Below are positions 10,652 through 19,487 of a DNA stretch of 64,000 nt, one piece after another (position 1 is the stretch's first letter; every line of letters starts with the position of its first letter). A model generated the notes under the pieces. That model searched no databases, was not told the DNA's origin, and was given only the letters and a program-made list of their open reading frames with translations. Location of the stretch: NCBI GenBank assembly GCA_963823805.1, contig CAWGMW010000001.1:1302001-1366000 (forward strand), given 5' to 3'. The DNA comes from Telmatobacter sp963823805. Its GTDB lineage: Bacteria; Acidobacteriota; Terriglobia; Terriglobales; Acidobacteriaceae. A program made the translations under genes and the position numbers.

Positions 10652-11866
10652 ATGGCCAAGCTTTCGATTCAAGACATCGAACTGACCAACAAGCGGCTGT
10701 TTATCCGCGTCGATTTCAATGTCCCGCTCACTGAAGACGGCGCGATGATCACGGACGACACGCGCATTGTGGCTACGCTGCCCACCATCGAATATGCGCT
10801 GCGGCAAAAGGCGAAAGTCATTCTCGCTTCGCACCTGGGCCGGCCTAAAGGCAAGCCGAACCCGAAGTATTCGCTCAAGCCCGTGGTCACGCGGCTCCGC
10901 GAACTGCTCGACAAGAAGCTGGGCGAAGGCGTGAATGTTGCGTTTTCGCCGGATTGCGTGGGCGAGATCGCCGAGGAGATGGCGCGGCAGCTTGAGTCGG
11001 GCCAAGTGCTGCTGCTTGAAAACCTGCGCTTCCACGCGGAAGAAGAGGCCAACGATCCTGCCTTCTCGAAGGCACTGGCGTCTCTGGCCGAAGTCTACGT
11101 GAATGACGCGTTCGGCTCGGCGCACCGCGCGCACGCCTCCACTGAGGGCATCACGCACTATTTGAAGCCCGCCGTGGCGGGTTTGCTCATGGAGAAGGAG
11201 ATCACCTATCTCGGCAAGGCGCTCGAGAATCCCGAGAAGCCGTTCGTCGCGATCATCGGTGGATCGAAGATCTCCGGCAAGATCGACGTGATCCAGAACC
11301 TGCTCGACAAAGTGGACACGCTGGTCATCGTGGGCGGCATGGCGTACACCTTTCAGCGCGCGCTCGGTGTGACAACGGGAAAATCTCTTGTCGAAGAAGA
11401 CAAGATCGAAATGGCGAAGGAAGCAATCGCCAAGGCGAGGGCCAAGGGCGTCAAGCTGCTCTTGCCTGTCGACAACATTCTGGCCGACAATTTTGCAGCG
11501 GACGCGAAGACACAAGTATGGGACTGCTCGGTGGATTTCCCTGACGATTGGCAGGGGCTCGACATCGGGCCGAAGTCGATTGCGGCGATTAAAGAGGTGA
11601 TTGCAACCGCGAAAACCATCGTTTGGAACGGACCCGCCGGCGTCTTTGAATTTCCGCGTTTTGCCATCGGGACAAACGCGATTGCTCGGGCCGTAGCAGC
11701 CAACCGGACAGCCACGTCGATCATCGGCGGCGGCGATTCGGTGAGCGCGATCAACCAGGCCGGAGTCGCCGACCAGATCACGCATATTTCGACGGGCGGC
11801 GGAGCTTCGCTGGAGTTTCTCGAGGGCAAGAAACTGCCGGGCGTCGAAGCGCTGACCGACAAGTAA
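10652..11866 (+). CDS. pgk: Phosphoglycerate kinase
   Basis: Cytosolic kinase of 404 residues that transfers phosphate from 1,3-bisphosphoglycerate to ADP. The N-terminal RVDFNVPL (19-26) and the SHLGRPKGK segment around 66-74 form the substrate side; GGSKISGKIDV and GGGDSVSAINQAG belong to the nucleotide side, and the linker and C-terminal helix are present. Length matches bacterial Pgk. AAAGG precedes the ATG. It stands between gapA and an unknown gene followed by tpiA, all on the plus strand, as in many bacterial glycolytic clusters. Confidence 0.98.
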   Translation: MAKLSIQDIELTNKRLFIRVDFNVPLTEDGAMITDDTRIVATLPTIEYALRQKAKVILASHLGRPKGKPNPKYSLKPVVTRLRELLDKKLGEGVNVAFSPDCVGEIAEEMARQLESGQVLLLENLRFHAEEEANDPAFSKALASLAEVYVNDAFGSAHRAHASTEGITHYLKPAVAGLLMEKEITYLGKALENPEKPFVAIIGGSKISGKIDVIQNLLDKVDTLVIVGGMAYTFQRALGVTTGKSLVEEDKIEMAKEAIAKARAKGVKLLLPVDNILADNFAADAKTQVWDCSVDFPDDWQGLDIGPKSIAAIKEVIATAKTIVWNGPAGVFEFPRFAIGTNAIARAVAANRTATSIIGGGDSVSAINQAGVADQITHISTGGGASLEFLEGKKLPGVEALTDK

Positions 11867-11880
11867 GACAGTTTTCAGTC

Positions 11881-12594
11881 ATGAGTTTCCAGTTGCCAGA
11901 CAAGAATCGCATCCGCATGGCAAACCGCGATTCTTTTTATGAAGCCTGTCGGCCCGGAGGGCAAAGAGACGCTGTGGCATATTACACCCGGGTGCTTTCA
12001 AAAGATGCAGAGTTCCCTTCCTTCGGAGAACTCGCGCGTCTGATCGTCGATGGTCACCCTGATTACAAGCTTTCGATCGAAGAAGAAGACGAAGAGGGAT
12101 GGAACACTCTTCTGCTCTCAAGTAACGATGAAGTCGAAGTCGCCGTGATTGAGCGGAATCCCGTCACGGATGGTTCGATCGGCCAGGATGAAGTTGCCGA
12201 CTTTATCGAGGACATTCAGGATTGCAGGCCGAGGAGCGGCGTCCAATGGCTTGAGAATTACCTGGCCTCTGTGAAGACGATTTATTCGTTTCAGCACCTG
12301 CAAGGCTCGGAAACAGAAGAAGGCAGCAATGCGCTCCACGCTCTGCGTTCCGCACTTTGGGAGCGCGGAGACGCGATCATTCAGGCCGATGGAGAGGGGT
12401 TCACGAATGAGGATGGCTACCACATGATCTGGCAGTTTTCCGACTCGGTTTCCGGGCCCTGGAAGATGGGAGTGCTCCAGGACGGTGTCTGGCGTCATTT
12501 TTCGATGGATCTGGGAGACCCCGATCATCGGGCTGCTTTCCTCAAGGGCACGGTGCCTGACGATTTGACGTCGGTACTGGGATCAGGCTCGTAG
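11881..12594 (+). CDS. Hypothetical protein in glycolytic cluster
   Basis: I do not recognise this 237-residue acidic protein. It has no signal peptide or membrane segment. Visible patches are KLSIEEEDEEGWNTLLLS near 61-78, a Trp-rich central part and FSDSVSGPWKMGVLQDGVWRHF toward the end. The first ATG at 11881 lies inside a short CAGTTNN heptamer array (about 11871-11900), so the true start may be the ATG at 11917. It sits 14 bp after pgk and about 105 bp before tpiA on the same strand, and is probably co-transcribed, but nothing ties it to glycolysis. Confidence 0.7.
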   Translation: MSFQLPDKNRIRMANRDSFYEACRPGGQRDAVAYYTRVLSKDAEFPSFGELARLIVDGHPDYKLSIEEEDEEGWNTLLLSSNDEVEVAVIERNPVTDGSIGQDEVADFIEDIQDCRPRSGVQWLENYLASVKTIYSFQHLQGSETEEGSNALHALRSALWERGDAIIQADGEGFTNEDGYHMIWQFSDSVSGPWKMGVLQDGVWRHFSMDLGDPDHRAAFLKGTVPDDLTSVLGSGS

Positions 12595-12699
12595 AGCTGG
12601 CCATGTCTTTTCGGCGAGCCCTCATCGTTTCACTCTGTGCCCGCCGTCACCCGGGCGAGGACATCGATCCACTAAAATTGAGTTGAGGAATAGACAAAC

Positions 12700-13452
12700 A
12701 TGTCTCGTAAAGCACTGATTGCCGGCAATTGGAAGATGTATAAGACGCCCATCGAAGCCAAAGCGTTCGTCGATGCTTTTTTGCCGCTCGTTGCCTGGCA
12801 CACGCGCGACGAGATTGCGCTGTTCCCGTCCCCGGTACTGTTGCCAACGGTCACCGCTGCATGCAATGCCTCAAATGTGGCCGTGGGCGCGCAAAACATT
12901 CACTTCGCAGAGGAGGGCGCTTACACCGGCGAGACCTCGGTTTTGCAACTGAAGGCCGTGGGCGGCACCCATACGCTCATCGGCCACTCCGAGCGGCGGC
13001 AATACTTTGCCGAGACCGACGAGATCGTGAACAAGAAGCTCCACACTGCGCTCAAGCGCGGCGTTGTGCCAGTGGTATGCGTCGGCGAAGTGTTGGAGGA
13101 GCGCGAGGCGGGCAAAACGGCGAGCGTGCTGAAGACGCAGGTGACGGGCGCATTCGCGGGCATTACGCCCGAGGCTGCGGGGCCGATTGTGATTGCGTAT
13201 GAGCCGGTCTGGGCCATTGGCACGGGCAAGACTGCAACGCCGGAGATTGCTGCCGACGCGCACTGCATCATTCGCGCGGAGGTGGCAAAGCTGCTGGGCG
13301 CCGATGTGGCCGCGGCAATGCGCATTCTCTACGGCGGCAGCGTGAAACCCGACAATGCGACCGCGCTGATCAGCCTGGAAGAGATCGATGGCGCGCTGGT
13401 AGGCGGCGCGAGCCTCAAGCCGGATTCGTTTGCGGCCATTGTGAAGTACTAA
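12700..13452 (+). CDS. tpiA: Triosephosphate isomerase
   Basis: Cytosolic TIM-barrel enzyme of 250 residues that interconverts dihydroxyacetone phosphate and glyceraldehyde-3-phosphate. The substrate loop AGNWKMYK (8-15) supplies Asn10 and Lys12, His96 is in IGHSERR, the base Glu168 is in AYEPVWAIGTGKTAT, and the phosphate-binding YGGSVKPDN and GALVGGASL motifs are intact. GAGGA precedes the ATG at 12700. It completes the gapA-pgk-tpiA cluster. Confidence 0.98.
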   Translation: MSRKALIAGNWKMYKTPIEAKAFVDAFLPLVAWHTRDEIALFPSPVLLPTVTAACNASNVAVGAQNIHFAEEGAYTGETSVLQLKAVGGTHTLIGHSERRQYFAETDEIVNKKLHTALKRGVVPVVCVGEVLEEREAGKTASVLKTQVTGAFAGITPEAAGPIVIAYEPVWAIGTGKTATPEIAADAHCIIRAEVAKLLGADVAAAMRILYGGSVKPDNATALISLEEIDGALVGGASLKPDSFAAIVKY

Positions 13453-13544
13453 GCAGATTCGTTCACGCGGGTCATTGCGGAGCATCGCACACAGGACCAC
13501 GGCGATCGCCCGATCACCGCAGCCCGATGCATTTCAAGGAGAGC

Positions 13545-14660
13545 CTAACGTTCCTTGGCCGCTCCACGCATGACTCCGAAGACGAAGATAGTCGTCGAGT
13601 CAAACCGTTGTCCCGGAAACAGCTCCGTAGTGGGAAAACTCGGCTGGTTGGGTGAGTCTGGAAAGTGCTGCGTCTCCAGGCAGAAGGCATTCGGCGGGTG
13701 CGGTCGCGGAACGCCAGGCGCGCCGGCGGCAGGTGCTGGCGGCGGCATGCGCGGCACGTAGAACTGAATGGCCGGTTCAGTGGTGAAAACCTGAATGCTG
13801 CGTCCGCTGCTGGGGTCGTCGACTTCCGCAGCCGGCGATTCTAGCCCCGGTGCGCGTAGCACGAGATTGTGGTCGTAGCCGAAATCAGGGATCCGGTCAC
13901 CAATGGAGTGCGTGGTGCGGAAATCAAGTGGCGTGCCGGCGACAGGCGCGATGACTCCAGTAGGGATTTTGTGGTCGTTAAAGGGAGTATAGGAGTCCGC
14001 GTCGATCCGGGCCACGTCGGCGAAAACCGGTATCGAGGGGTCGGCAGCCAGATTGAAGAAGGCGTGGTTGGTAAAGTTGACGACCGTGGCCTTGTCGGTG
14101 GTGGCCGTGTATTGGATCCTCAAGGCCGGGGCGCCAAGGACTTTGGCGAGCGTGAAGCGCACCGTAACGGTGAGCGTTCCGGGAAAGCCCATGTCACCGT
14201 CGGGAGAGACCAGGGTCATTGCAACGCCGTCCCGAATCTCTTTCCCGCTCCAGGTCTTCGTGTTAAAGCCCGCAGTGCCGCCGTGCAGCGCAACGCCGTC
14301 CGGGCCTGTGGGGACATGGTACGTCTTTCCCTCCAGGGTAAATTGCCCACGATCGATGCGATTGGCATAGCGGCCAATGGTAGCGCCCATGAAGGTGTTT
14401 GTGCCCTTCATGTACTCCTTCAAGCTGTCCGGTCCCACAATTACGTTCCCCATCACGCCACTGCGGTCGGGCACGCGCACGCTCACAATGTGGGCGCCAT
14501 AAGTTGTGACTTTGACTTCGGCCCCGGCAGAGGTTATGGTGTACAACTCGACCGGCGCGCCCGATGCATCCTGACCCCAGGGAGCGTGCGTTACAGTTGC
14601 GGCCTCAATGCCCGGCGAGAGGCAAACGACGGCAGCAACAAAAACCAAATAACGTTTCAT
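13545..14660 (-). CDS. galM: Secreted aldose 1-epimerase
   Basis: Mutarotase of 371 residues that interconverts alpha and beta anomers of sugars. The ATG at 14660 has a GGAG site and gives a clear signal peptide (about 1-20, cleavage near IEA-AT), so the enzyme probably acts in the periplasm; the upstream open extension is not protein-like. Family features are YGAHIVSVRVPDR near the start, ALHGGTAGFNTKTW and VNFTNHAFFNLA with candidate catalytic His residues, and FCLETQHFPDSPNQP followed by TELFPGQRF near the end, where the catalytic Glu is expected. A Pro/Ala-rich insertion precedes the FCLETQ motif. Confidence 0.93.
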   Translation of the reverse strand: MKRYLVFVAAVVCLSPGIEAATVTHAPWGQDASGAPVELYTITSAGAEVKVTTYGAHIVSVRVPDRSGVMGNVIVGPDSLKEYMKGTNTFMGATIGRYANRIDRGQFTLEGKTYHVPTGPDGVALHGGTAGFNTKTWSGKEIRDGVAMTLVSPDGDMGFPGTLTVTVRFTLAKVLGAPALRIQYTATTDKATVVNFTNHAFFNLAADPSIPVFADVARIDADSYTPFNDHKIPTGVIAPVAGTPLDFRTTHSIGDRIPDFGYDHNLVLRAPGLESPAAEVDDPSSGRSIQVFTTEPAIQFYVPRMPPPAPAAGAPGVPRPHPPNAFCLETQHFPDSPNQPSFPTTELFPGQRFDSTTIFVFGVMRGAAKER

Positions 14661-14838
14661 GAGAACTCCGCTCGCAAATCGAACTGAAAACCGAGACTCT
14701 GCAGCAGAGAGCAGTATAGTCGAGAGGAATCGCGAAGGCGGACGGTCGCGCCGAAGAGTCGCGCGACGGTCATTGCAGCTCCCTTGGCCGCCTGGGCTGT
14801 GCGGCTGCGCGGCTTCGCTTCCTTCCGGAACGGAAGCG

Positions 14839-16434
14839 CTACATCGACAGGTAGAAGCTGGCAATCCAGTTTTCCAGCAGCGCCGGGAAGCAGCCGAAGA
14901 TGACGACGGCGGCCGCAATCGCGATCAGCACGGCCAGCGTCACCGGATGAACGCGAATGGGCGATTCGTTGGTATTCGGCATGACGTACGCGCGTTTGAG
15001 AACCTGCAGATAGTAGTAGAGCGAAACGGCGCTGAATGCGATGGCCACCGCGACAAGTGTGAGGGACTCAGTCGGCAGCGACGTAAGCGGCATTTTGCTT
15101 TTGTAGCCGAGCCCGAGCACGGCCGCAAAAAGATTGAACTTGGCCCAGAAGCCGACCAGCGGCGGAATCCCGGCGAGCGAAAGGAAGAACACGAGCAGCA
15201 CGGCCGCGAGCACCGGGTTGCGCTTGTGCAGGCCGAGGAAAGAGTCGAGCTTGTCGGAGCCGGTGGCGCGCTCCACGACGCCCACCACGCCGAAGGCGCC
15301 AATGGTGGTAAGGCCGTAGGTGACGCTGTAGTAGAGGATGGCCTGCGCGATGGCATTCGACCAGGAGAAGAACGCGAGACCAAGCAAAATGTAGCCGGCG
15401 TGCGCGATGGCCGAGTAGGCAAGCAGGCGGCGCACGCTCGATTGCGCGAGGGCGGCCAGGTTGCCAAAGACCATCGAGAGCACGGAGAGATCCATGAGGA
15501 TCATCGGCCAGATGGAAACAAAGCCAAGAGTGATATGCGGGAGCGGTGTGCCGGCATGAAATGAGGTGAAGGTGACGCGGCCACCCGCTAAGTGCAGCAT
15601 CGCGGGCCACCACAGAATTGCGTGGCTGATGGAGATGAGCAGTGCGAAGCTCGCGACCTTGGAAACGGACGCAATGAATGCTGCGGCTGCCGTTGGCGCG
15701 CCTTCATAAGTGTCGGGCGCCCATAGATGGAACGGGAAGGCAGCAATCTTGAAACCAAGGCCGGCGGCGATCATGACCAGCGCGATGTAGAGCAGCGGCG
15801 CGCCTCCATTGGCCGACGCCATATAACTGCCGAGCACAACACGAGGAAGGCTCGTTGATCCCGAAAGCCCGTAGAGATAACTGAAGCCGAAGAGCAGAAA
15901 CGCCGCCGACATGCCGCCGAAGAGGTAATACTTGATGGCAGCCTCAGCGCTCTTGCCGGATTGTTTGGCAAAGGCGGTCAGGATGTAGAGGCCGAGCGAA
16001 AGAAGCTCGAGTCCTACGAAGATCACCAGCAAATCTTGCGCGGCAGAGATGATCAACCCGCCGGCGGCAGCCATCAGCACGACAGATACGTACTCCCCGG
16101 CGTTCCTCGTGAAACTGGAGTCTGCGTAGCCTGAATCGACGACCAGCAGAAGCGTGAGCGCGGTGAGCACGAGAATGGCGACCTGCGCCACGCCAGCCGA
16201 TCCGCCTGCCGCGAGCAGCAGATCATTGCCGGCGCTGAATCCGCCCCATCCCGCCGCATAGACGGCCCAAACCGCCGCGATACAGCCGAGGATTCCGATG
16301 GCGGCGGCGACGGCGGTGCGAACCTCAAGAGCAGCTTTGCGCAGGAATCCGAGATCGACCACAAGCACGAACAGCGCGGCGATTTCGAGAGCCGTTTCAG
16401 GCAGCATGGCGCTAAAGAGGCCGGCGTAGTTCAT
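14839..16434 (-). CDS. nuoN: Complex I subunit N (antiporter-like)
   Basis: Membrane subunit of 531 residues, last gene of the nuo operon and one of the ion-translocating Mrp-like subunits. Helix 5 carries the key Glu143 (VGLELLSLGLY) and the broken helix 7 carries Lys229 (GFKIAAFPFHLWAP), both needed for proton transfer in the family. Some fourteen transmembrane segments are visible. Its start overlaps the end of the preceding nuoM copy by 4 bp, so the two are translationally coupled. No gene follows on this strand for about 180 bp. Confidence 0.97.
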   Translation of the reverse strand: MNYAGLFSAMLPETALEIAALFVLVVDLGFLRKAALEVRTAVAAAIGILGCIAAVWAVYAAGWGGFSAGNDLLLAAGGSAGVAQVAILVLTALTLLLVVDSGYADSSFTRNAGEYVSVVLMAAAGGLIISAAQDLLVIFVGLELLSLGLYILTAFAKQSGKSAEAAIKYYLFGGMSAAFLLFGFSYLYGLSGSTSLPRVVLGSYMASANGGAPLLYIALVMIAAGLGFKIAAFPFHLWAPDTYEGAPTAAAAFIASVSKVASFALLISISHAILWWPAMLHLAGGRVTFTSFHAGTPLPHITLGFVSIWPMILMDLSVLSMVFGNLAALAQSSVRRLLAYSAIAHAGYILLGLAFFSWSNAIAQAILYYSVTYGLTTIGAFGVVGVVERATGSDKLDSFLGLHKRNPVLAAVLLVFFLSLAGIPPLVGFWAKFNLFAAVLGLGYKSKMPLTSLPTESLTLVAVAIAFSAVSLYYYLQVLKRAYVMPNTNESPIRVHPVTLAVLIAIAAAVVIFGCFPALLENWIASFYLSM

Positions 16435-17936
16435 TGCGCGCCTCCTGCGAGCAGCGCCTTCACTGCCGGCTCAATTTGATCGAGAAGAATACGCGGGTAG
16501 AGCCCGACGACGAGCGTGGAGATGCCGAGCAGCGCGACCCCGGCGTACTCGGGCCAGGTGATTGGCGCGAACTTGTGCTCGTGCTCCGATTCGAGCTCAT
16601 GCGGCGTGGGCACCGCGTCCGTGAAGAAGGCCTTCTGCAATGCGCGCCAGATGTAGGCGACGCCAACGATGATGCCGATGCCGGAAATGGCGGCCCACCA
16701 GGGATTGGCTTGCCACGCGCCGACGAGGACCTGCAACTCTGCCACGAAACCGGAGAAGCCAGGCAGGCCCATCGAAGCAACGCCGGCAAAGACAAACGCC
16801 CACGCCGCGAAGGGCAGTCGACGCGACAGATGCATGGGCCCTAGCTCGGCGAATTGGCGCGTGTGCGTGCGATCGTAAACAATGCGCCCGACGATGGCGA
16901 ACAAGAGGCCGGCGATGACGCCGTGCGAGAACATCTGCAGAACCGCGCCATCGACGCCAATCTGGTTGAGCGTCATGAGGCCAAGCAGCACAAAACCCAT
17001 GTGGCTCACGCTCGAATAGCCGATGACGAATTTGAAGTCGGTTTGCGCCAGCGCAACAAGCGCGCCATAGACGATGCCGATGACAGCGAGCCACGCGAAG
17101 ACGTCGCGCCACGAGCCTAGCCCGATAAATGAGAATCCCCAGGGATCGAGGCCGTACGGAAAGAGCCCGATGCCCACGCGCAGGCAGCCGTACGCGCCGA
17201 GCTTCATCACGACTCCGGCAAGCAGCATGGACGCAGCCGTAGGCGCGGCGACGTGGCCGGTAGGCGCCCAGGTGTGGAACGGCCACATGCCTGCGAGAAT
17301 CGCAAAGCCGACAAAAACCAGCGGGAAGCACCACATCTGGAAGCTGATGGGCAGGCCCGCATGCGCGAGATCGCCGAGCGCGGTGGAGTGGCTGCCAGCA
17401 GTCGTGTAGGCCGCGAGCAGGCCGATGAGCACCATCGCCGAGCCAACGAAGGAGTAGAGCGCGAGCTTCATGGCGCCATATTCGCGGCGCGTTGAACCCC
17501 AGATGGAGATGAGGAAGTACTTTGGAACGATGGCAATCTCATAAAACACAAAGAGCAGGAAGAGATCGCCGCTCAGGAAGACGCCATAGACGCCGCCGAT
17601 CAGCGCCAGATAAAACGCAAAGAACTGGTTGGAGCGGAGCTCGATGTTCCAACTGAAAAGAACGCCGGCGACGGCCGCGATGCCGGTGAGCAGAACGAGA
17701 ACGCGGCTGATGCCGTCTGCTGCAAGCAGAAAATGAACGCCCATCGACGGCACCCAAAGCACGTCGACGAAGACCTGGCGACCCTGGCCCATTCCGGCGG
17801 CAAAGCCCGCGATGGCGATGGCGAGCCCAGCCACGGCCACTGCGAGCGCCCACCAGCGCGCAATCTCGGGCTTGGCTTTGGGCAGCAGCGCCGAGATCAG
17901 CGCGCCGGCAAACGAAACGGTGATTGCCCAGGCCAT
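16431..17936 (-). CDS. nuoM: Complex I subunit M, second copy (Lys-deficient)
   Basis: Antiporter-like membrane subunit of 501 residues, distinct from the nuoM copy directly upstream, 3 bp away. Glu133 in FYEIAIVPKY matches the helix 5 Glu, Lys245 in GVVMKLGAYG matches the helix 8 Lys and Glu in SGFVAELQVL matches the helix 12 acidic residue. The helix 7 Lys is absent: where the other copy has GFAVKVPLAPFHTW, this one has GFAILAGMWPFHTW, with Leu214 at the Lys position. The copy is intact and flanked by coupled genes, so it is not a pseudogene. It is the extra pump expected in a four-pump ('2M') complex I. Confidence 0.95.
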   Translation of the reverse strand: MAWAITVSFAGALISALLPKAKPEIARWWALAVAVAGLAIAIAGFAAGMGQGRQVFVDVLWVPSMGVHFLLAADGISRVLVLLTGIAAVAGVLFSWNIELRSNQFFAFYLALIGGVYGVFLSGDLFLLFVFYEIAIVPKYFLISIWGSTRREYGAMKLALYSFVGSAMVLIGLLAAYTTAGSHSTALGDLAHAGLPISFQMWCFPLVFVGFAILAGMWPFHTWAPTGHVAAPTAASMLLAGVVMKLGAYGCLRVGIGLFPYGLDPWGFSFIGLGSWRDVFAWLAVIGIVYGALVALAQTDFKFVIGYSSVSHMGFVLLGLMTLNQIGVDGAVLQMFSHGVIAGLLFAIVGRIVYDRTHTRQFAELGPMHLSRRLPFAAWAFVFAGVASMGLPGFSGFVAELQVLVGAWQANPWWAAISGIGIIVGVAYIWRALQKAFFTDAVPTPHELESEHEHKFAPITWPEYAGVALLGISTLVVGLYPRILLDQIEPAVKALLAGGAQ

Positions 17937-17939
17937 TCT

Positions 17940-19487
17940 CTAAAATCTCCAGTGCGCAAGCAGGTTCACGACCGTGGGATTGATCGTGTCGAGAATCAGC
18001 CGTGGCGCGAGCCCGATAATGAACATGAGGCCGATCACGGGTGCGAGAGCTATCCGCTCGCTGTGATGCAGATCAGGGAAATTGGCCCAGCGCTCCGGAA
18101 CAGGGCCGGTGAAAACCTTCTGGATGACAGTAAGGATTACGATCGCGGTCACCAGCAAACCGAGCACCGATACCGTTGCGCTGATCCAGGACAAAGGAAA
18201 AGCACCGCGGAAAATGAGGAACTCGCTGACGAAACTGTTCAGGCCGGGCAGGCCGAGCGAGGAAAAAAGCACGATGCCCATCAGGCCGGCGAATACCGGT
18301 GCGGGCTTGCGCAGGCCGCCAAAGTCGTCGATGCCGCGCAGACCGCCGGTGCGGAACTGAATCATGGCAATGAACCAGAAGATCGCGGCTGCGGTAATGC
18401 CGTGATTGAACATCTGCAGGATGACGCCATTGAGAGCGGCGGCCTGACTGGCTTGTTGTGCTGCGCCGTAGACGGGAACCGCAAGCGCGAAGATTCCGAG
18501 CAGGCAGTAGCCGAGATGATTGACCGACGAGTAGGCAAAGACACGCTTCAAATCTTTTTGCGCTGCCGCAGCCCACGCGCCCATGACCACGGTGATGACT
18601 GCGAGAGCCAGAAGCGGGGTGCGCATCGCGGCGATCTGCACTCCGAAGATGGGCAGCGCGATACGCAGCAGGCCGTAGACGCCCATCTTCGACATGGCGC
18701 CGGTAAGCAGCATGGTGACGGGCGAAGGCGCCTCGGCGTACGCGGCGGGTAGCCACGTGTGGAAAGGCGCGAGCGGCACTTTGACCGCGAAGCCGGCGAG
18801 CACGCCAATGGCAAGCCAAGGCATTGCCGCGCCAAGATGCGCCGTGACCATCTGCGTCAGCGCGCCGGACGCGGCCATGGCCGTGAGATCGCCGAAGTCC
18901 ATCGTGCCCGGCGCGTATTTCGTCCCGGTGGAAAGAAACAGGCCGAGAAACGAAATCAGCAGCGCCACCGAGCCGGCCATGGTGTAGACAAAGAACTGCG
19001 TAGCCGCGGGGCCGCGCCGCGGGCCGCCCCACAATTTGATCAGGAAGAATGCTGGAATCAGGCTCAGCTCCCAGAACAGGAACCAGTGAAAGAAATTGAG
19101 CGCGGTGAAGGAACCGAAAAGGCCCGATTCCAGAATGAGGATGAGGCCGTAGAAAAGGCCGGGCATGTGATGCACGCGATGCGAAGCGTCAACCGACATG
19201 AGCGTGACGATCGCCGAGAGCAGAAGCATAAGGGCGCCCAGGCCGTCGACGCCGAGGTGATACTCGATTCCCAGCGAGGGCGCCCAACTGTGCAGCTCGA
19301 CAAGGCCGATGCTTCCGTCGGCGGGCAGGCGAGTCCAGACGATGAGCGCGATGACGAGGCAGACCAGCGAAGTGATCAGCGCAACGCCGCGCGCGTGCTT
19401 GCCCGCGAAGAGTGCGATGGCCGCGCCCACGAGGGGCAGCACGGTGATGAGCGTCAGAATCGGAAATCCGGTCATAGATTCGTTCAT
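17940..19487 (-). CDS. nuoM: Complex I subunit M, canonical copy
   Basis: Antiporter-like membrane subunit of 515 residues with the full set of proton-path residues: Glu140 in FWELSLIPAFFL, Lys236 in GFAVKVPLAPFHTW, Lys267 in GAMSKMGVYG and a Glu in NSFVSEFLIF. About fourteen membrane segments are visible. Its start overlaps the end of nuoL by 4 bp, and the second nuoM begins 3 bp after its stop. The two M copies differ throughout, so this is an old duplication or separate acquisition rather than a recent one. Confidence 0.96.
   Translation of the reverse strand: MNESMTGFPILTLITVLPLVGAAIALFAGKHARGVALITSLVCLVIALIVWTRLPADGSIGLVELHSWAPSLGIEYHLGVDGLGALMLLLSAIVTLMSVDASHRVHHMPGLFYGLILILESGLFGSFTALNFFHWFLFWELSLIPAFFLIKLWGGPRRGPAATQFFVYTMAGSVALLISFLGLFLSTGTKYAPGTMDFGDLTAMAASGALTQMVTAHLGAAMPWLAIGVLAGFAVKVPLAPFHTWLPAAYAEAPSPVTMLLTGAMSKMGVYGLLRIALPIFGVQIAAMRTPLLALAVITVVMGAWAAAAQKDLKRVFAYSSVNHLGYCLLGIFALAVPVYGAAQQASQAAALNGVILQMFNHGITAAAIFWFIAMIQFRTGGLRGIDDFGGLRKPAPVFAGLMGIVLFSSLGLPGLNSFVSEFLIFRGAFPLSWISATVSVLGLLVTAIVILTVIQKVFTGPVPERWANFPDLHHSERIALAPVIGLMFIIGLAPRLILDTINPTVVNLLAHWRF

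Noticed and set aside
10628..11785. 385-codon minus-strand open frame across pgk
   Set aside because: Mirror frame of pgk with no recognisable motif; the plus-strand enzyme is unambiguous.
16431..19487. Tandem nuoM copies as an assembly duplication
   Set aside because: The two proteins differ in length and through most of their sequence, including key residues, so they are separate genes.
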